Shown here piece after piece: positions 14,121-23,180 of a DNA stretch of 31,272 bases. The notes beneath the pieces are model-generated. The model searched no databases. It was not told the DNA's origin and saw nothing but the letters and a program-made list of their open reading frames with translations. The first letter of the stretch is position 1. Every line of letters begins with the position of its first letter. The stretch is from a virus, in the IMG/VR virus record IMGVR_UViG_3300034102_001386, positions 1 through 31,272 of that record; one strand, given 5' to 3'. A program made the translations under genes and the position numbers.

Positions 14121-14328
14121 ATTTTTGTGAAATTTCTTGAAGTTTATTAAAATCGCCTTCTTTCGCGGCTTTCATTATTTGATTGATTTCGCTGTTCACG
14201 AACTGAAGCTTTGCGCGTTCGGCTTCAGGCAAAGAATTAATCGTTTGACGTTGTATTTTTAACAACTTGTCAAGGTTTTTTTTAAGTGCTTCGGCTGTTT
14301 CCAGCGCATTTTTTGCGTTACTATTCAT
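14095..14328 (-). CDS. Small helical tail-region protein, 77 aa
   Basis: The sequence (MNSNAKNALETAEALKKNLD at the start) is predicted to be almost all helix with a coiled-coil feel and many Lys, Glu and Gln residues. It sits between two large tail genes and overlaps both, by 8 bases upstream and 26 downstream. No family is recognised. It may be a chaperone or small linker of the tail tip. Confidence 0.7.
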   Translation of the reverse strand: MNSNAKNALETAEALKKNLDKLLKIQRQTINSLPEAERAKLQFVNSEINQIMKAAKEGDFNKLQEISQKYASSTDKN

Positions 14329-16027
14329 TTATCGTTAGTGTTGTGACCTTACCAGTTGCGTAAGTGTCAGGTTGTCGATAATTTATCGTTGCATAACTTT
14401 TTTCGTCAATGTATTCAATTCGTAAAATTTCACAACGAACGCCATTAATTGTCGCATAGTTATTATTTAGCAAATCTACAAAATCGCTTTCTGAAATTCG
14501 CGTTCGAACGTCACTTCGAACTTGAAATTGATACAATTGGATTTGATTAATGAAGTGAAATTTGTTCCAAAGACCAGCCGCGCTAACAAATGAAGTGTAA
14601 TTTGCTGGTTGTTTATTACCAATTAAATACAAAAATTTTGTTTGTGTAAAGAATTGTTGACTGATTTGTAACATTCCGATTCTGTCGTCAATACTTCCAG
14701 CAAAATTAGTTCCGCTTCCGAAAATAGTCGAAACCGCGTCAATAAGAACAAAGAAAACTTTTGCTGTTTTTTCAACGAAATTCAGATTGTTTTTTCGAAC
14801 ACCCAAAGCGAAAGGAATGTTTACGTCTTGAAGTCCTTTAATTGAAACAAGGTCAGCATTTACAACGTTCGCTGGTTCGGTTGAAAATTCAGCGTCAGTT
14901 GGATCAAAGAAATCCATTGTGTGAATGTCTGACAAGTCATATTGATAATGAATGTAGTATCGTTTCCAAATGTCGGAAGTGTTCAATGTATATTCGTCTT
15001 GACGTTCAGCTTGAAGAACCAAAGCTGGAATAATTGCGTTCGGTGTCAAGTTTTGCCAGTAATCGCGGCGTTCAAGTTGAACAATTCCGTTTAAAACTTT
15101 TGTTTCAGCATTACATTGCGTTTCAATTGCTGAAATTAATGAACCGAGTGTTGGTGTGCTGTCTTGCGCTGTCGGATAACCTTTTGTAAAAGCTGTACCG
15201 CTTAATGAGTTTGAAAGATTGTCAAAGATTGAAACCTTTTCTTTTGTCAATGGAACTGGCAAAATCGTTGCGCCTGAAAAATTGTCAAGCAAATTTGACT
15301 GGAATTGATAACCTAAATATTGACAGCCTTTTGAAATAAGTTCTTTCACTTTACACGCTTTCAAATACCGAACGTTTGGAAAATAAACTTGAATTAATTG
15401 TGTTGCAAGTTCACCAACGGCAATTAATACGGCGGCGGTGTAAGCGGCTTGAATAATTACTTTAATTCCGAGTGAAATAATAGCACCTAAAGGCGGTATT
15501 GGCGAACCAACCGTTGCTTGAATAAAATCTGTTATTGCTGTTCCTAAATCTTTTGCCGCTTGAATCAATTCTTTGGTCATAACATACGTCGAAATTGCCA
15601 ACTGAACAAATGATTCTTCAAGGTTGTCACGAACAATTAAAAAAGGAACGTCGATAAATTGAAACTGAACACCTTTTGCCGCGAGTAATTCAAATGAAGT
15701 TCCGTCAGCTTGGTCAAAGAATGAATCCTTCGCGATCCGTCTTTTAATAGTCACTTCAATTTCAAATTCGCGAAAAATTGCATTTTCAGTTAAATCAACG
15801 TAATACTGAAGAACAACGCCTTGCGCCATTTCGACGCGGTAAGGAATACCTTCAAAGACACCTTGAGTTTGTAAATGGTTTTGAATAATGTCCAACGCCT
15901 CACGCGGTAAAATTAATTTGTCAACGTTCAATGAAAGTTCGTCAGGTCGATTTGTAAAGTCAGAAACAACACCAATGTCCAGCAAATTGCGCGGTGCGAT
16001 TTCAATATCATTTAAAAAGTGTCGCAT
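14321..16027 (-). CDS. Putative distal tail / baseplate protein, 568 aa
   Basis: The gene directly follows the tape measure, where Dit or Tal-type proteins are encoded. Its start, NLLDIGVVSDFTNRPDELSL with a LILPREALDII strand, has the look of a distal-tail protein N-terminal domain. Residues about 150-215 are unusually hydrophobic (DLGTAITDFIQATVGSPIPP, then IISLGIKVIIQ and AAVLIAVGELA), so part of the protein may contact membrane on injection or be buried in the tail. The C-terminal half is beta-rich. Stop and start overlap the tape-measure gene by one base (TAATG). Confidence 0.72.
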   Translation of the reverse strand: MRHFLNDIEIAPRNLLDIGVVSDFTNRPDELSLNVDKLILPREALDIIQNHLQTQGVFEGIPYRVEMAQGVVLQYYVDLTENAIFREFEIEVTIKRRIAKDSFFDQADGTSFELLAAKGVQFQFIDVPFLIVRDNLEESFVQLAISTYVMTKELIQAAKDLGTAITDFIQATVGSPIPPLGAIISLGIKVIIQAAYTAAVLIAVGELATQLIQVYFPNVRYLKACKVKELISKGCQYLGYQFQSNLLDNFSGATILPVPLTKEKVSIFDNLSNSLSGTAFTKGYPTAQDSTPTLGSLISAIETQCNAETKVLNGIVQLERRDYWQNLTPNAIIPALVLQAERQDEYTLNTSDIWKRYYIHYQYDLSDIHTMDFFDPTDAEFSTEPANVVNADLVSIKGLQDVNIPFALGVRKNNLNFVEKTAKVFFVLIDAVSTIFGSGTNFAGSIDDRIGMLQISQQFFTQTKFLYLIGNKQPANYTSFVSAAGLWNKFHFINQIQLYQFQVRSDVRTRISESDFVDLLNNNYATINGVRCEILRIEYIDEKSYATINYRQPDTYATGKVTTLTINE

Positions 16028-19000
16028 TACTTAATTTTATATTTGTTGTATGTCACTGAATTACCTTTTTTAACCGACTTTACAATTGACATTGTCGCAC
16101 CAACTATTTCACCAAGTTCAATGTTCGTTTCAGGTTTGCTTAAAATAGCTTTTTTAATGTTTTGAAGTTCGTCTTTCAATCCGTTCAGTTCAGTTAACAC
16201 ACCCAAATTTTCCCAACCTTTTGGTTGAATTTCATTCATTTTTGCACCTTGAACAATTTTCACAACCTCATCGTTTGACATTCCCATTAACGCGGCGTTT
16301 TGTTCTTTTGTCATTACGCGTTCGTTAGGGTGCAATACTGAAAGAAAACCGCCGTCAGCGTCTAAATTGCCACCGCGACCAGTGTCTTCAGTTCCTTCCA
16401 AGAATGTCGGAAGCGTTTCAATAATTGCGTCAAGTACAGCTTTGTCACCAAGTGCAATTGTAAGCGATTCACCAAGTGTTTTACCTTCGGCTCTCGCATT
16501 TGTGTAAGCATTTAAAAAAGCCGTTATAGATTGTAATTGTGCTTTCTTGCGTTCAAGTTTTTCTTTTCGGCGCAATGCTTCAACTTCAATTTTTTCTTGT
16601 TCGGCTAACGATTGCGACGCTTGAATGTTTCCATTTGCGGCAAGTTCTTGAAGAATTTGTTGTTGCTTTTGACTGGCTTCAATTTCTTTTTCAAGCAAAG
16701 CGATTCTTGCGTCAATGTTTTTTTCAAGGTATTTCGTCGTGAAATCAATATATTTTTGTTGATTTTCAGCGCGTTTTTTTAATTCGTCTTTTTGTGCTTC
16801 AGTTTCTTGTTGATCCAGTTGAAACGTTTTGTCGGCGTGTTCTTCTTGCGCTGTTTCAAGTTGTTTGTACACGTCTTTTTTAAGGTCAACACGTTCCTTT
16901 TCAAGTTTACCAAGTTCGAAAGAACGTCGTTTTCCAGCGTTAATAACTTCGTCTTCGGTAGTTGCTGAATCGACTTCTTCAAGAAAGTTTCTTTCAATGA
17001 TTGCTTTCTTCAATTCATATTCAGCGTCAATCCTTTGATTGATTAAATCAATTGAATACTGACCGCTTTCGTTTATTGAATCCAGTTGCGATTGAATCGC
17101 GCTTTGAACGTCGGCTTCAGCTTCATAAAGTGCGATTTCGTCTGTTAATTCTTGCGTCTGTTTCATTAAGTCAACCATGCGTTCGATTTCGTCGTTCGCG
17201 TCTTTCATGGTTTTAACCTTTTCTTCTTTCGCTTTTTTATTTTTCTTTTCTTCTTCTGTATTTTCTTCAAGTGCGTAAGTGTTCGCTTCAGTCAAATTAT
17301 TTTCCTCATTCAAATTTTGAAGTAATTCAAAACGAAATTTATTGTCAGCAATTACACCTTTTATATTTTCTTGAAGAACAATTATTTTTTCCCTTGCCGC
17401 CGCAATTCCAGCTTTTCGATTTGTTCCTTCCTTTTTTTCAATTTCTTGCAATTGATTGATTTCATTTCTTAAAAGATTAATTTGACTTTTATAAAATGAA
17501 ATTGTGTTTTTATTTCTTTCAAAAGCCGTAAGTCCTAAAGGATCACGCGCAAAAACTTGTTTCTTTAAATTGTCATTTAGTGCTTTTACACTGGCGTCGA
17601 TTTCTTTATTTACTTTTTTGGCGCTTTCGCCGTTTTGAAGTCGTTGTTGTCGTTCACGTTCCAATATTGTTATTTGATTGTCGACGCGTTCTTTTTCAGC
17701 AAGTAATTGTTTGCTTGTTTCAGCGTTGTCAGCTTTAACTTTTAAAGCAATTTCTTTTCTTTTGTTTTCGTATGAAATCATTGCATTTTCAGCAAACGCG
17801 TGACCATTTGCAACTTTTATAAGTGAAGTCGCCAATTCAATAGCTAAATCAATTGCAATAGCAAAACCGATTGATTTTAAAGCTGTACCAAAAGCTTTAG
17901 CCTTGTCTGAACCTTTTTCTAAAGCCTCACCAGTTTCTTTAATTGCTTGTTTTTGCGCTTTCCAAGCGTCGTAATTTTCCTTTAATTTTAACGCTTGTTG
18001 AACCGCTTTAAATTCAATGTATAAACGAATGACACGAATTAAAGCGTTTACAATTGTGTCAAGATTTTTCGAAAGAAAATCTAACGAAGAAATCAATCTG
18101 TTATTCATGTCAAGACCTTCTGAACCGCCTAAAACGTAAGCGTTCCAAGTTTCTTTCAAGGTGTTGAATGATTCAGCAAGTGTTTTTGAACGAATTTCAG
18201 CTTGTTTGAAAGCCGTATCTGTTCCAGTTACTTGTTTGTTTAATTCTTGTATTCTTGCGGTTGAGTCAATTAAATTTCTTGCGGCAACGGCGTTTTCCAT
18301 TCCAAACACTTTGACCAGCGCGGCGTTATCGTTTAGTAATGGTTTTAAGGCATTAAGGCGTTCAGAAAATGGTTTGCTTTTGTCTTGAAGGTCAGCAAAT
18401 GAAATTCCGAGTGCGTCAAGTCTTTCTTTCGCTTCTTTAGGCAAGGCGTCAGGTGCGGACAATTTAAGCATTACGTTTCGAAGTGCTGTTCCAGCTTCAG
18501 CACCTTTTAAACCGCGTTCGGCAAGTGCTTCAATTAAAGCGGTCGATTCTTCAATACTTACATTCGCCGACTTTGAAACAGCGCCAAATTTCAACAACGC
18601 TTCCGTTACTTGCGGAATTTCAGCAGCACCGAATTTTGAACCAGCGGCAAGAACGTTGATAAATTTAGCCGCTTCGTCAGACGACGCGCCGAACTGATTC
18701 ATTGCGTCAGTCAAAGCTGTTGCCGCTTCAGGTAATTCCATACCCGAAGCTTTTGATAATGTTCTTGCCGCTTCAGTAACTTGAATCAACGCGTCAGCAT
18801 TTTCAAGAAGTTCAGGTTTAGCCGAACCAATAAGTTTAAACGCCTCAACAACAGCTTTTGCACCGCCTTGTGTTGATTTTCCAAGTTCAATCGCCGCGCT
18901 TTTATATTTTTCAAGGTCTGGACCTGAAGCGCCAGTAATTGCTGAAAGGTCAGCAATTGATTGACCGAATTCTTTTATTGTGTCAATTGAACTTCGAAGA

Positions 19001-19641
19001 ATTTGAGCGCCACCGACAGCAAGACCAAGTTGACCAGCAACGGAAACTAAACTTTTCCATTTGCCTTTAAGACCTTCCCATGCCGAACCATAGTTTCCAA
19101 CGTTTCGCTGGTATTGTCCGACTGAAGCGTCAACACCTTTTAATTTTGCGTCAAGCTTTGTAATTTGTGCAAGTAAATCTTTTGCTTCTTTTGTATTTGT
19201 TTTTTCTTGAACAGCAAGGTCTTTGTAATCGTTTCGAAGTTTGTTTAAAAGTTTTGATTGTTCTTTGTAAGCTGAAGTTGTTCTTTGCGTTTCATTGTTC
19301 AACAACTTTTCAGTTCGAATTTGCGCTTGTTTATTGCGTTCAATCTGTAATTCAGTCTTTAGTTGTGCCTGACGAATTTTTTCTTGTTCAAGCAACAATT
19401 TATTTGCTTCGCGTTGCTTATTGTTTAAGTCATTCAGTTGTTTCGTGTCAGACGGATCAACTTTTTGAATGTCAACTTTCAAGCTTTTCGCGTCAGCTTT
19501 CAGTTTTTTCATTGCTTCGTCAATGGCAATTAAAGAAGCTTTTAAAAGGTCACCTTGTGCCTTTGTTTTTTCAAGCGACGAACGCAAGTCAGCTAAAACG
19601 TCACCTTGAACAATATCTATTTTTGAAATTTTCTTTGCCAT
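16027..19641 (-). CDS. Tail tape measure protein, 1204 aa
   Basis: This is the longest gene and sets tail length. The N-terminal 200 residues are charged coiled coil (LEKTKAQGDLLKASLIAIDE and onward). Residues about 225-480 match the TP901-type tape-measure core: SIADLSAITGASGPDLEKYK, AARTLSKASGMELPEAATAL and TALIEALAERGLKGAEAGTA. A hydrophobic stretch near 590-610 (SIGFAIAIDLAIELATSLI) is typical. Long Lys/Glu coiled coils fill about 630-1050. At the rule-of-thumb 0.15 nm per residue the tail would be about 180 nm. It is preceded by two small genes in the usual tail-chaperone position. Confidence 0.93.
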   Translation of the reverse strand: MAKKISKIDIVQGDVLADLRSSLEKTKAQGDLLKASLIAIDEAMKKLKADAKSLKVDIQKVDPSDTKQLNDLNNKQREANKLLLEQEKIRQAQLKTELQIERNKQAQIRTEKLLNNETQRTTSAYKEQSKLLNKLRNDYKDLAVQEKTNTKEAKDLLAQITKLDAKLKGVDASVGQYQRNVGNYGSAWEGLKGKWKSLVSVAGQLGLAVGGAQILRSSIDTIKEFGQSIADLSAITGASGPDLEKYKSAAIELGKSTQGGAKAVVEAFKLIGSAKPELLENADALIQVTEAARTLSKASGMELPEAATALTDAMNQFGASSDEAAKFINVLAAGSKFGAAEIPQVTEALLKFGAVSKSANVSIEESTALIEALAERGLKGAEAGTALRNVMLKLSAPDALPKEAKERLDALGISFADLQDKSKPFSERLNALKPLLNDNAALVKVFGMENAVAARNLIDSTARIQELNKQVTGTDTAFKQAEIRSKTLAESFNTLKETWNAYVLGGSEGLDMNNRLISSLDFLSKNLDTIVNALIRVIRLYIEFKAVQQALKLKENYDAWKAQKQAIKETGEALEKGSDKAKAFGTALKSIGFAIAIDLAIELATSLIKVANGHAFAENAMISYENKRKEIALKVKADNAETSKQLLAEKERVDNQITILERERQQRLQNGESAKKVNKEIDASVKALNDNLKKQVFARDPLGLTAFERNKNTISFYKSQINLLRNEINQLQEIEKKEGTNRKAGIAAAREKIIVLQENIKGVIADNKFRFELLQNLNEENNLTEANTYALEENTEEEKKNKKAKEEKVKTMKDANDEIERMVDLMKQTQELTDEIALYEAEADVQSAIQSQLDSINESGQYSIDLINQRIDAEYELKKAIIERNFLEEVDSATTEDEVINAGKRRSFELGKLEKERVDLKKDVYKQLETAQEEHADKTFQLDQQETEAQKDELKKRAENQQKYIDFTTKYLEKNIDARIALLEKEIEASQKQQQILQELAANGNIQASQSLAEQEKIEVEALRRKEKLERKKAQLQSITAFLNAYTNARAEGKTLGESLTIALGDKAVLDAIIETLPTFLEGTEDTGRGGNLDADGGFLSVLHPNERVMTKEQNAALMGMSNDEVVKIVQGAKMNEIQPKGWENLGVLTELNGLKDELQNIKKAILSKPETNIELGEIVGATMSIVKSVKKGNSVTYNKYKIK

Positions 19642-19643
19642 TT

Positions 19644-20078
19644 CTAATTATTTTTTCCGTATTCTTCGACCATTGTAAAAAATTCAAGAACTGAAATCGT
19701 TTCAGCGGTTATTCTGTAACCCATGAATTTGGATAAATGAATAAATGTAGTTGATATTTTCGCGTTCGGTTGGTCCGAAACGAATACACTGGACATTTCT
19801 TTTTCAATGTCGTCAATTTTATTTAAAATGAATTTGTCACCAGTTATTAATAAATCCATTCTTGCAAGTAAAAGTTCTTTTTGAAGCTGTAAATATCTGA
19901 CGTGTTTACGACTGACACCAAAAGTTTCAATGTAGTTTTGATTGACAAGTTCCCATGCGGAAAAATCCATTTCCTCACTTCCAACTTCAGCGTCAATTCG
20001 TAAAGCGGTTAAATCGCCGTCTTGACACCTCAACCAGCGATCCATTGTTAACTTGTCAATTGTAAGAAAGTAATTCAT
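19644..20078 (-). CDS. Putative tail assembly chaperone, 144 aa
   Basis: The gene sits directly upstream of the tape measure, the usual place of tail assembly chaperones, and stops two bases before it. The protein (MNYFLTIDKLTMDRWLRCQD) is helical, with a Leu-rich LQLQKELLLARMDLLITGDK segment and a C-terminal AETISVLEFFTMVEEYGK. I saw no slippery sequence or second frame that would give the classical frameshift product. It overlaps the upstream gene by 23 bases. The function is inferred from position; the downstream ATG at 20045 is an alternative start. Confidence 0.68.
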   Translation of the reverse strand: MNYFLTIDKLTMDRWLRCQDGDLTALRIDAEVGSEEMDFSAWELVNQNYIETFGVSRKHVRYLQLQKELLLARMDLLITGDKFILNKIDDIEKEMSSVFVSDQPNAKISTTFIHLSKFMGYRITAETISVLEFFTMVEEYGKNN

Positions 20079-20514
20079 TCAGCACAAATTTAATATAGTT
20101 TTCAAGAATCATTTCTTTAATATAGTTCATATTGTCGTCAGTCAATCCAAGAACGTCAACACCCCAAACTTCGAAAAGCGGTTTGTTGTATTTGCTTGAA
20201 TCGTCAGCGTCAATAATTATTTCGTTGACGTTTACTTTCACATTGAAGGAATTATAAAAGTCACCTTCGTCTTTCAAAGTTACATGGTCGTAACGTTGAC
20301 CTTTTCGCCTTTTGTATGCAATCGTTGAAGGCGCGTAATCGCCTAATTTACGACCGAGTGAATCAATTCCTTCTTCTTCAAGCTGGTCTTCAGTATTGAT
20401 TCGAATAATTTCGTCTTGAACGTCTTTGTCGACAGCAAACAACCAAATTTTATCTTCAGACAAATTGTCTAAAGCTGAAAATAAGCGGTCCAGTCTTGTA
20501 AAGTCAACAATCAT
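20056..20514 (-). CDS. Putative tail completion / minor tail protein, 152 aa
   Basis: The protein contains LGRKLGDYAPSTIAYKRRKG followed by HVTLKDEGDFYNSFNV, a pattern I associate with tail-completion or morphogenesis proteins of Bacteroidota phages (G-x-Y-x-x-x-T, then K-x-x-GDF-x-x-SF). It starts MIVDFTRLDRLFSALDNLSE. It lies after the tail tube region and before the putative chaperone. A hairpin just upstream may lower its expression relative to the tube protein. Assignment is tentative. Confidence 0.65.
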   Translation of the reverse strand: MIVDFTRLDRLFSALDNLSEDKIWLFAVDKDVQDEIIRINTEDQLEEEGIDSLGRKLGDYAPSTIAYKRRKGQRYDHVTLKDEGDFYNSFNVKVNVNEIIIDADDSSKYNKPLFEVWGVDVLGLTDDNMNYIKEMILENYIKFVLNELLSYN

Positions 20515-20531
20515 TCAATTTTTGGTTACAA

Positions 20532-20559
20532 AAAAAGGGTGCTTTTACACACCCTTTTT
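20532..20559 (-). terminator. Perfect 10-bp hairpin, likely partial terminator within the tail genes
   Basis: AAAAAGGGTG (20532-20541) and CACCCTTTTT (20550-20559) are perfect inverted repeats with an 8-base loop. The A/T ends make it a terminator shape in both directions. It lies 18 bases upstream of the 152-residue gene and downstream of the tail tube and its small neighbour, so it could set the ratio of abundant tube protein to rarer tail proteins. Confidence 0.7.
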
Positions 20560-20579
20560 GCCATTAAACACTATTTGTT

Positions 20580-20741
20580 TTATTTTTTTCCGTTTGCTCG
20601 TTTCCAAGCGTTTCGGATTTGTCCTTCGTGAACACCAAGCCGTTCGAAATGTTCAATCGCTTCTTTCAAAGTTACGCTTTTTAAGAATTCGACACTATAT
20701 TCAGAGCGACCAAGTTTAATTGTTAAAACTGGTTTGTTCAT
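20580..20741 (-). CDS. Small hypothetical protein, 53 aa, after the tail tube gene
   Basis: The frame begins MNKPVLTIKLGRSEYSVEFL and continues with KSVTLKEAIEHFERLGVHEG and a basic end (RNAWKRANGKK). It reads as a short strand pair followed by two helices. The ATG lies two bases after the tail tube stop, and the stop is followed by the hairpin at 20532-20559. No family is recognised. The exact fit between neighbours and the plausible composition support coding. Confidence 0.68.
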   Translation of the reverse strand: MNKPVLTIKLGRSEYSVEFLKSVTLKEAIEHFERLGVHEGQIRNAWKRANGKK

Positions 20742-20743
20742 TG

Positions 20744-21676
20744 TTAAGCTGGATCAACGTAGCTTATTACTGGAATTGCGTAACCATTCGCTGTAATTGT
20801 TAACTCAAAGTCATTTTGACCAGCAACCGCCGAATAAACCAAAGTGTAAGTTCCGTCAGGACCTTCAGTAACGCCAGTAATTGCAACTGGTGCGCCACCA
20901 GTAACGTCGAACAATGCAAAGTTAGCCAAAACTAAACCAGTAAGCGGTGTCGCATTTCCGAAAATTGCTGAATAAGCTGGTTTCGACAAAGCAACTTCAA
21001 CCCCCGTTGTTGTAATGTTTGACACAACGCTGTTAATTGGAACAAGACCTTTCAATTCTGTCGCTGAATAACCTAAATCTGAAGGTGTCAAATAATAGAT
21101 TTTTCCGTCGTTGAAATATTGCGTTTGGTCGAAAGACAACATAATTTTTTGAACCGCTGAATCAGTCGCGTACATTAAAATTGTATTGTACGTTGAAGTT
21201 TCCATTGGATAAGGATAAAATTCAGTGTCTTCAACGCTGTCTTTGTAACCTTCAAGTTTTCCTTCAATGTCAACAATGAAATAAGAAAGTTGTGAACAAC
21301 CGAATTTTTTCAATTCCGCTAACATACGAACCGAAGACGCTTTGTCCCAAAGTTCGAAAGCAATTGTACGAATTCCTTCTTTGATTTTGTACTTGTTTCC
21401 TGAAGGTCCAGTTTCATAAATTGTGTCGCTTTTTGTAATTACAAAGTTCTCACCAAATGGCAAAGGATAAAGTCTTTCTTGCGCTGGTGTTGAAAATTGT
21501 GTTAAAGCTTGAATGTCAGCACCGATTGTTGGTGAAGTCAAATCAATTTTGTTTAGTGTTCCGTCTTCAGCATATCTCGGAACGATAATAACATTGTGCG
21601 GTGTTCTTCCTATTACTGGACAGCCGTCAAGACCAGTTTCACCATAAGAAACGCCACAAGTGCAAAATTCTGCCAT
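20744..21676 (-). CDS. Putative major tail tube protein, 310 aa
   Basis: The gene lies after the neck proteins and before the tail assembly genes, where the tube protein is expected. It starts MAEFCTCGVSYGETGLDGCP, with three cysteines in 19 residues. The middle is mixed alpha/beta (SYFIVDIEGKLEGYKDSVED). The last 100 residues look like an Ig-like domain (VVSNITTTGVEVALSKPAYS to GTYTLVYSAV), a common decoration on tube proteins. No signature motif proves the call. A hairpin downstream would favour high relative expression. Confidence 0.7.
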   Translation of the reverse strand: MAEFCTCGVSYGETGLDGCPVIGRTPHNVIIVPRYAEDGTLNKIDLTSPTIGADIQALTQFSTPAQERLYPLPFGENFVITKSDTIYETGPSGNKYKIKEGIRTIAFELWDKASSVRMLAELKKFGCSQLSYFIVDIEGKLEGYKDSVEDTEFYPYPMETSTYNTILMYATDSAVQKIMLSFDQTQYFNDGKIYYLTPSDLGYSATELKGLVPINSVVSNITTTGVEVALSKPAYSAIFGNATPLTGLVLANFALFDVTGGAPVAITGVTEGPDGTYTLVYSAVAGQNDFELTITANGYAIPVISYVDPA

Positions 21677-21704
21677 TTTTTTTAGTTTTTAAAGTTGTTT
21701 AAAA

Positions 21705-22397
21705 TTAACAATTACATTCACTTAATTTATAAATCGGTAGTGACAACCGCAATTCGACACCAGTTAAATCGGCATCAATAATATTTGCCGTAAAGCCGTT
21801 CGTTGATTCAGTCCCAAATCGCGTAAAGTTTTTTAAATCGTATTCAGGCAAATTTCCGAAAATCGGATTATTCTGAATAGTTAAAATAAATTGTTCAACG
21901 CAATTATAAACGGATTGAAGTCTGTTTTCGTGAACTTCAGTCGTTAACCATTTACGCGCGAAATTGTCGTCAAGAAAAATTAAACGCAAATCACTTGTTC
22001 TTTCAAGTGAATTTTCTGACGTTGCAAATCTTTCAGACGTTGGTTCAACCAGCCAAATAAACGGAACTTTTTTCCTTTCGTCTTTATTGAATGCCTTCCA
22101 TTCTTCGTTAGTTGAAATCGGTGTTCCGACAAAAAACTTATAAGCTTGAATAATTCCGTTTCCTGACCATACAAACGAACCTACAACAATAATAGTGTTC
22201 GTCGTTGGATCAACTTCGCTTATAACAAAAGAATGATTCAATTCGTCAACAATAGTTAAACCTTTTCGCGCCCATTTTACAGAACAAACAACCAAAGCGT
22301 AAGTGTCAGGTGACACCAAAGTAACGCTTTCAACGTTGATTGTTAAATTCATTTTTGCGTGAATTTCGTCTTTTACTATTTGATAAATATCTTTCAT
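21705..22397 (-). CDS. Neck / head-tail joining protein, 230 aa (putative)
   Basis: The protein begins MKDIYQIVKDEIHAKMNLTI. Its N-terminal half is beta-rich, and a central segment KKVPFIWLVEPTSERFATSE looks like the tail-terminator or neck proteins found here in related siphophages. The end LTGVELRLSLPIYKLSECNC carries two cysteines. Its position between the connector-like gene and the tail tube supports a head-tail joining or tail-terminator role, but I recognise no family with certainty. Confidence 0.65.
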   Translation of the reverse strand: MKDIYQIVKDEIHAKMNLTINVESVTLVSPDTYALVVCSVKWARKGLTIVDELNHSFVISEVDPTTNTIIVVGSFVWSGNGIIQAYKFFVGTPISTNEEWKAFNKDERKKVPFIWLVEPTSERFATSENSLERTSDLRLIFLDDNFARKWLTTEVHENRLQSVYNCVEQFILTIQNNPIFGNLPEYDLKNFTRFGTESTNGFTANIIDADLTGVELRLSLPIYKLSECNC

Positions 22398-22400
22398 TCC

Positions 22401-22904
22401 TTACATTGATAACGCTGGAAATTCTCTTAAACCTTTAAAGGTTGGGTAATCAACTTCTTTGTTTAGTTCGACGTAATGCTGAATTGAATTGTATGTTTCA
22501 ACAGCTTCATTCCAACGCGCGTTCAAACCTGACATAACAAAAGTTGTGCTTTCTGAATTTTCACCTTTATTTTTTACCGCGCCCAACGTACTCATTTGAG
22601 TATATTGGTCACGAACGTAATAAAAATAAATCATTCCAGTAAGCAAGTCTTTCATTCCTTTCGATTCTAAAATGTCGCCGCGATCCGTTTGTTCGATAAA
22701 TGGCAAGAAAATCTTTTCATAAATCGGTGACGGAACTGGCAAAACAATATCGGTAATAAATAGATTGTAAAGTTCGACACCAAGTAATTTATTCAAAATA
22801 CTTGTTTCGTATCTGTCAATATATTCTTGAAGTTTGTCAGCGGTAAATTGACTAATATGAACTTCGTATTTACCAGTAAAATCGTCAGCAATGATTAAAG
22901 ACAT
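22401..22904 (-). CDS. Head-tail connector-like protein, 167 aa
   Basis: The sequence MSLIIADDFTGKYEVHISQF leads into a helix-rich body with LQEYIDRYETSILNKLLGVE and DLLTGMIYFYYVRDQYTQMS. These are typical of adaptor (gp6/gp15-like) proteins that dock under the portal in HK97-like phages. The ATG at 22902-22904 lies just after the previous stop; a longer frame would need a TTG start. It is followed four bases later by the neck gene. Family is inferred from layout and helix pattern. Confidence 0.7.
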   Translation of the reverse strand: MSLIIADDFTGKYEVHISQFTADKLQEYIDRYETSILNKLLGVELYNLFITDIVLPVPSPIYEKIFLPFIEQTDRGDILESKGMKDLLTGMIYFYYVRDQYTQMSTLGAVKNKGENSESTTFVMSGLNARWNEAVETYNSIQHYVELNKEVDYPTFKGLREFPALSM

Positions 22905-22905
22905 A

Positions 22906-23130
22906 TTAATAACCTTTTTTAGTAAACAAATCAAAAAGTTCAGCGGTCAATAAATAACGCTTTCCTTTTTTCAAATACTTTGACTTTCCTTTTGATTCAA
23001 ATTCGTAAAACTTACCTTTAACTGGTTTTGGTCTTACGTTAGAAATTTCAGCTTGTGCGGCTTCACGTTCTTTTTCAAGTTGTGCTTTTTGCGCTGACGC
23101 TGTTGTTTCTGTTTTTTTTGCTGTTGCCAT
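22906..23130 (-). CDS. Small basic protein after the capsid gene, 74 aa
   Basis: This Lys/Ala-rich protein starts MATAKKTETTASAQKAQLEK, a flexible or helical tail, and ends in a compact domain KGKSKYLKKGKRYLLTAELF with a C-terminal FTKKGY. Many phages have a short protein here between the capsid and connector genes. Its role could be head decoration or assembly, but no family is recognised. The ATG at 23128-23130 is preferred over an upstream TTG. Confidence 0.66.
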   Translation of the reverse strand: MATAKKTETTASAQKAQLEKEREAAQAEISNVRPKPVKGKFYEFESKGKSKYLKKGKRYLLTAELFDLFTKKGY

Positions 23131-23146
23131 TTTCAAAAGTTTTAAT

Positions 23147-23167
23147 AAGGGGGAATTGCACCCCCTT
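23147..23167 (-). terminator. Strong hairpin directly after the major capsid gene
   Basis: AAGGGGG (23147-23153) and CCCCCTT (23161-23167) form a 7-bp stem with five G-C pairs and a 7-base loop. On the minus strand the 3' flank is ATTAAAAC, so it lacks a T-tract. It is probably a partial terminator or an mRNA 3'-end stabiliser that raises capsid expression over downstream genes. Confidence 0.6.
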
Positions 23168-23180
23168 GTTATAAATCAAA

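Noticed and set aside
19167-19694. Plus-strand open frame of 175 aa opposite the tape measure gene
   Set aside because: It lies antisense to a strongly supported gene, is Cys/Leu/Phe-rich in the way of complement-strand frames, and has no promoter or family pattern.
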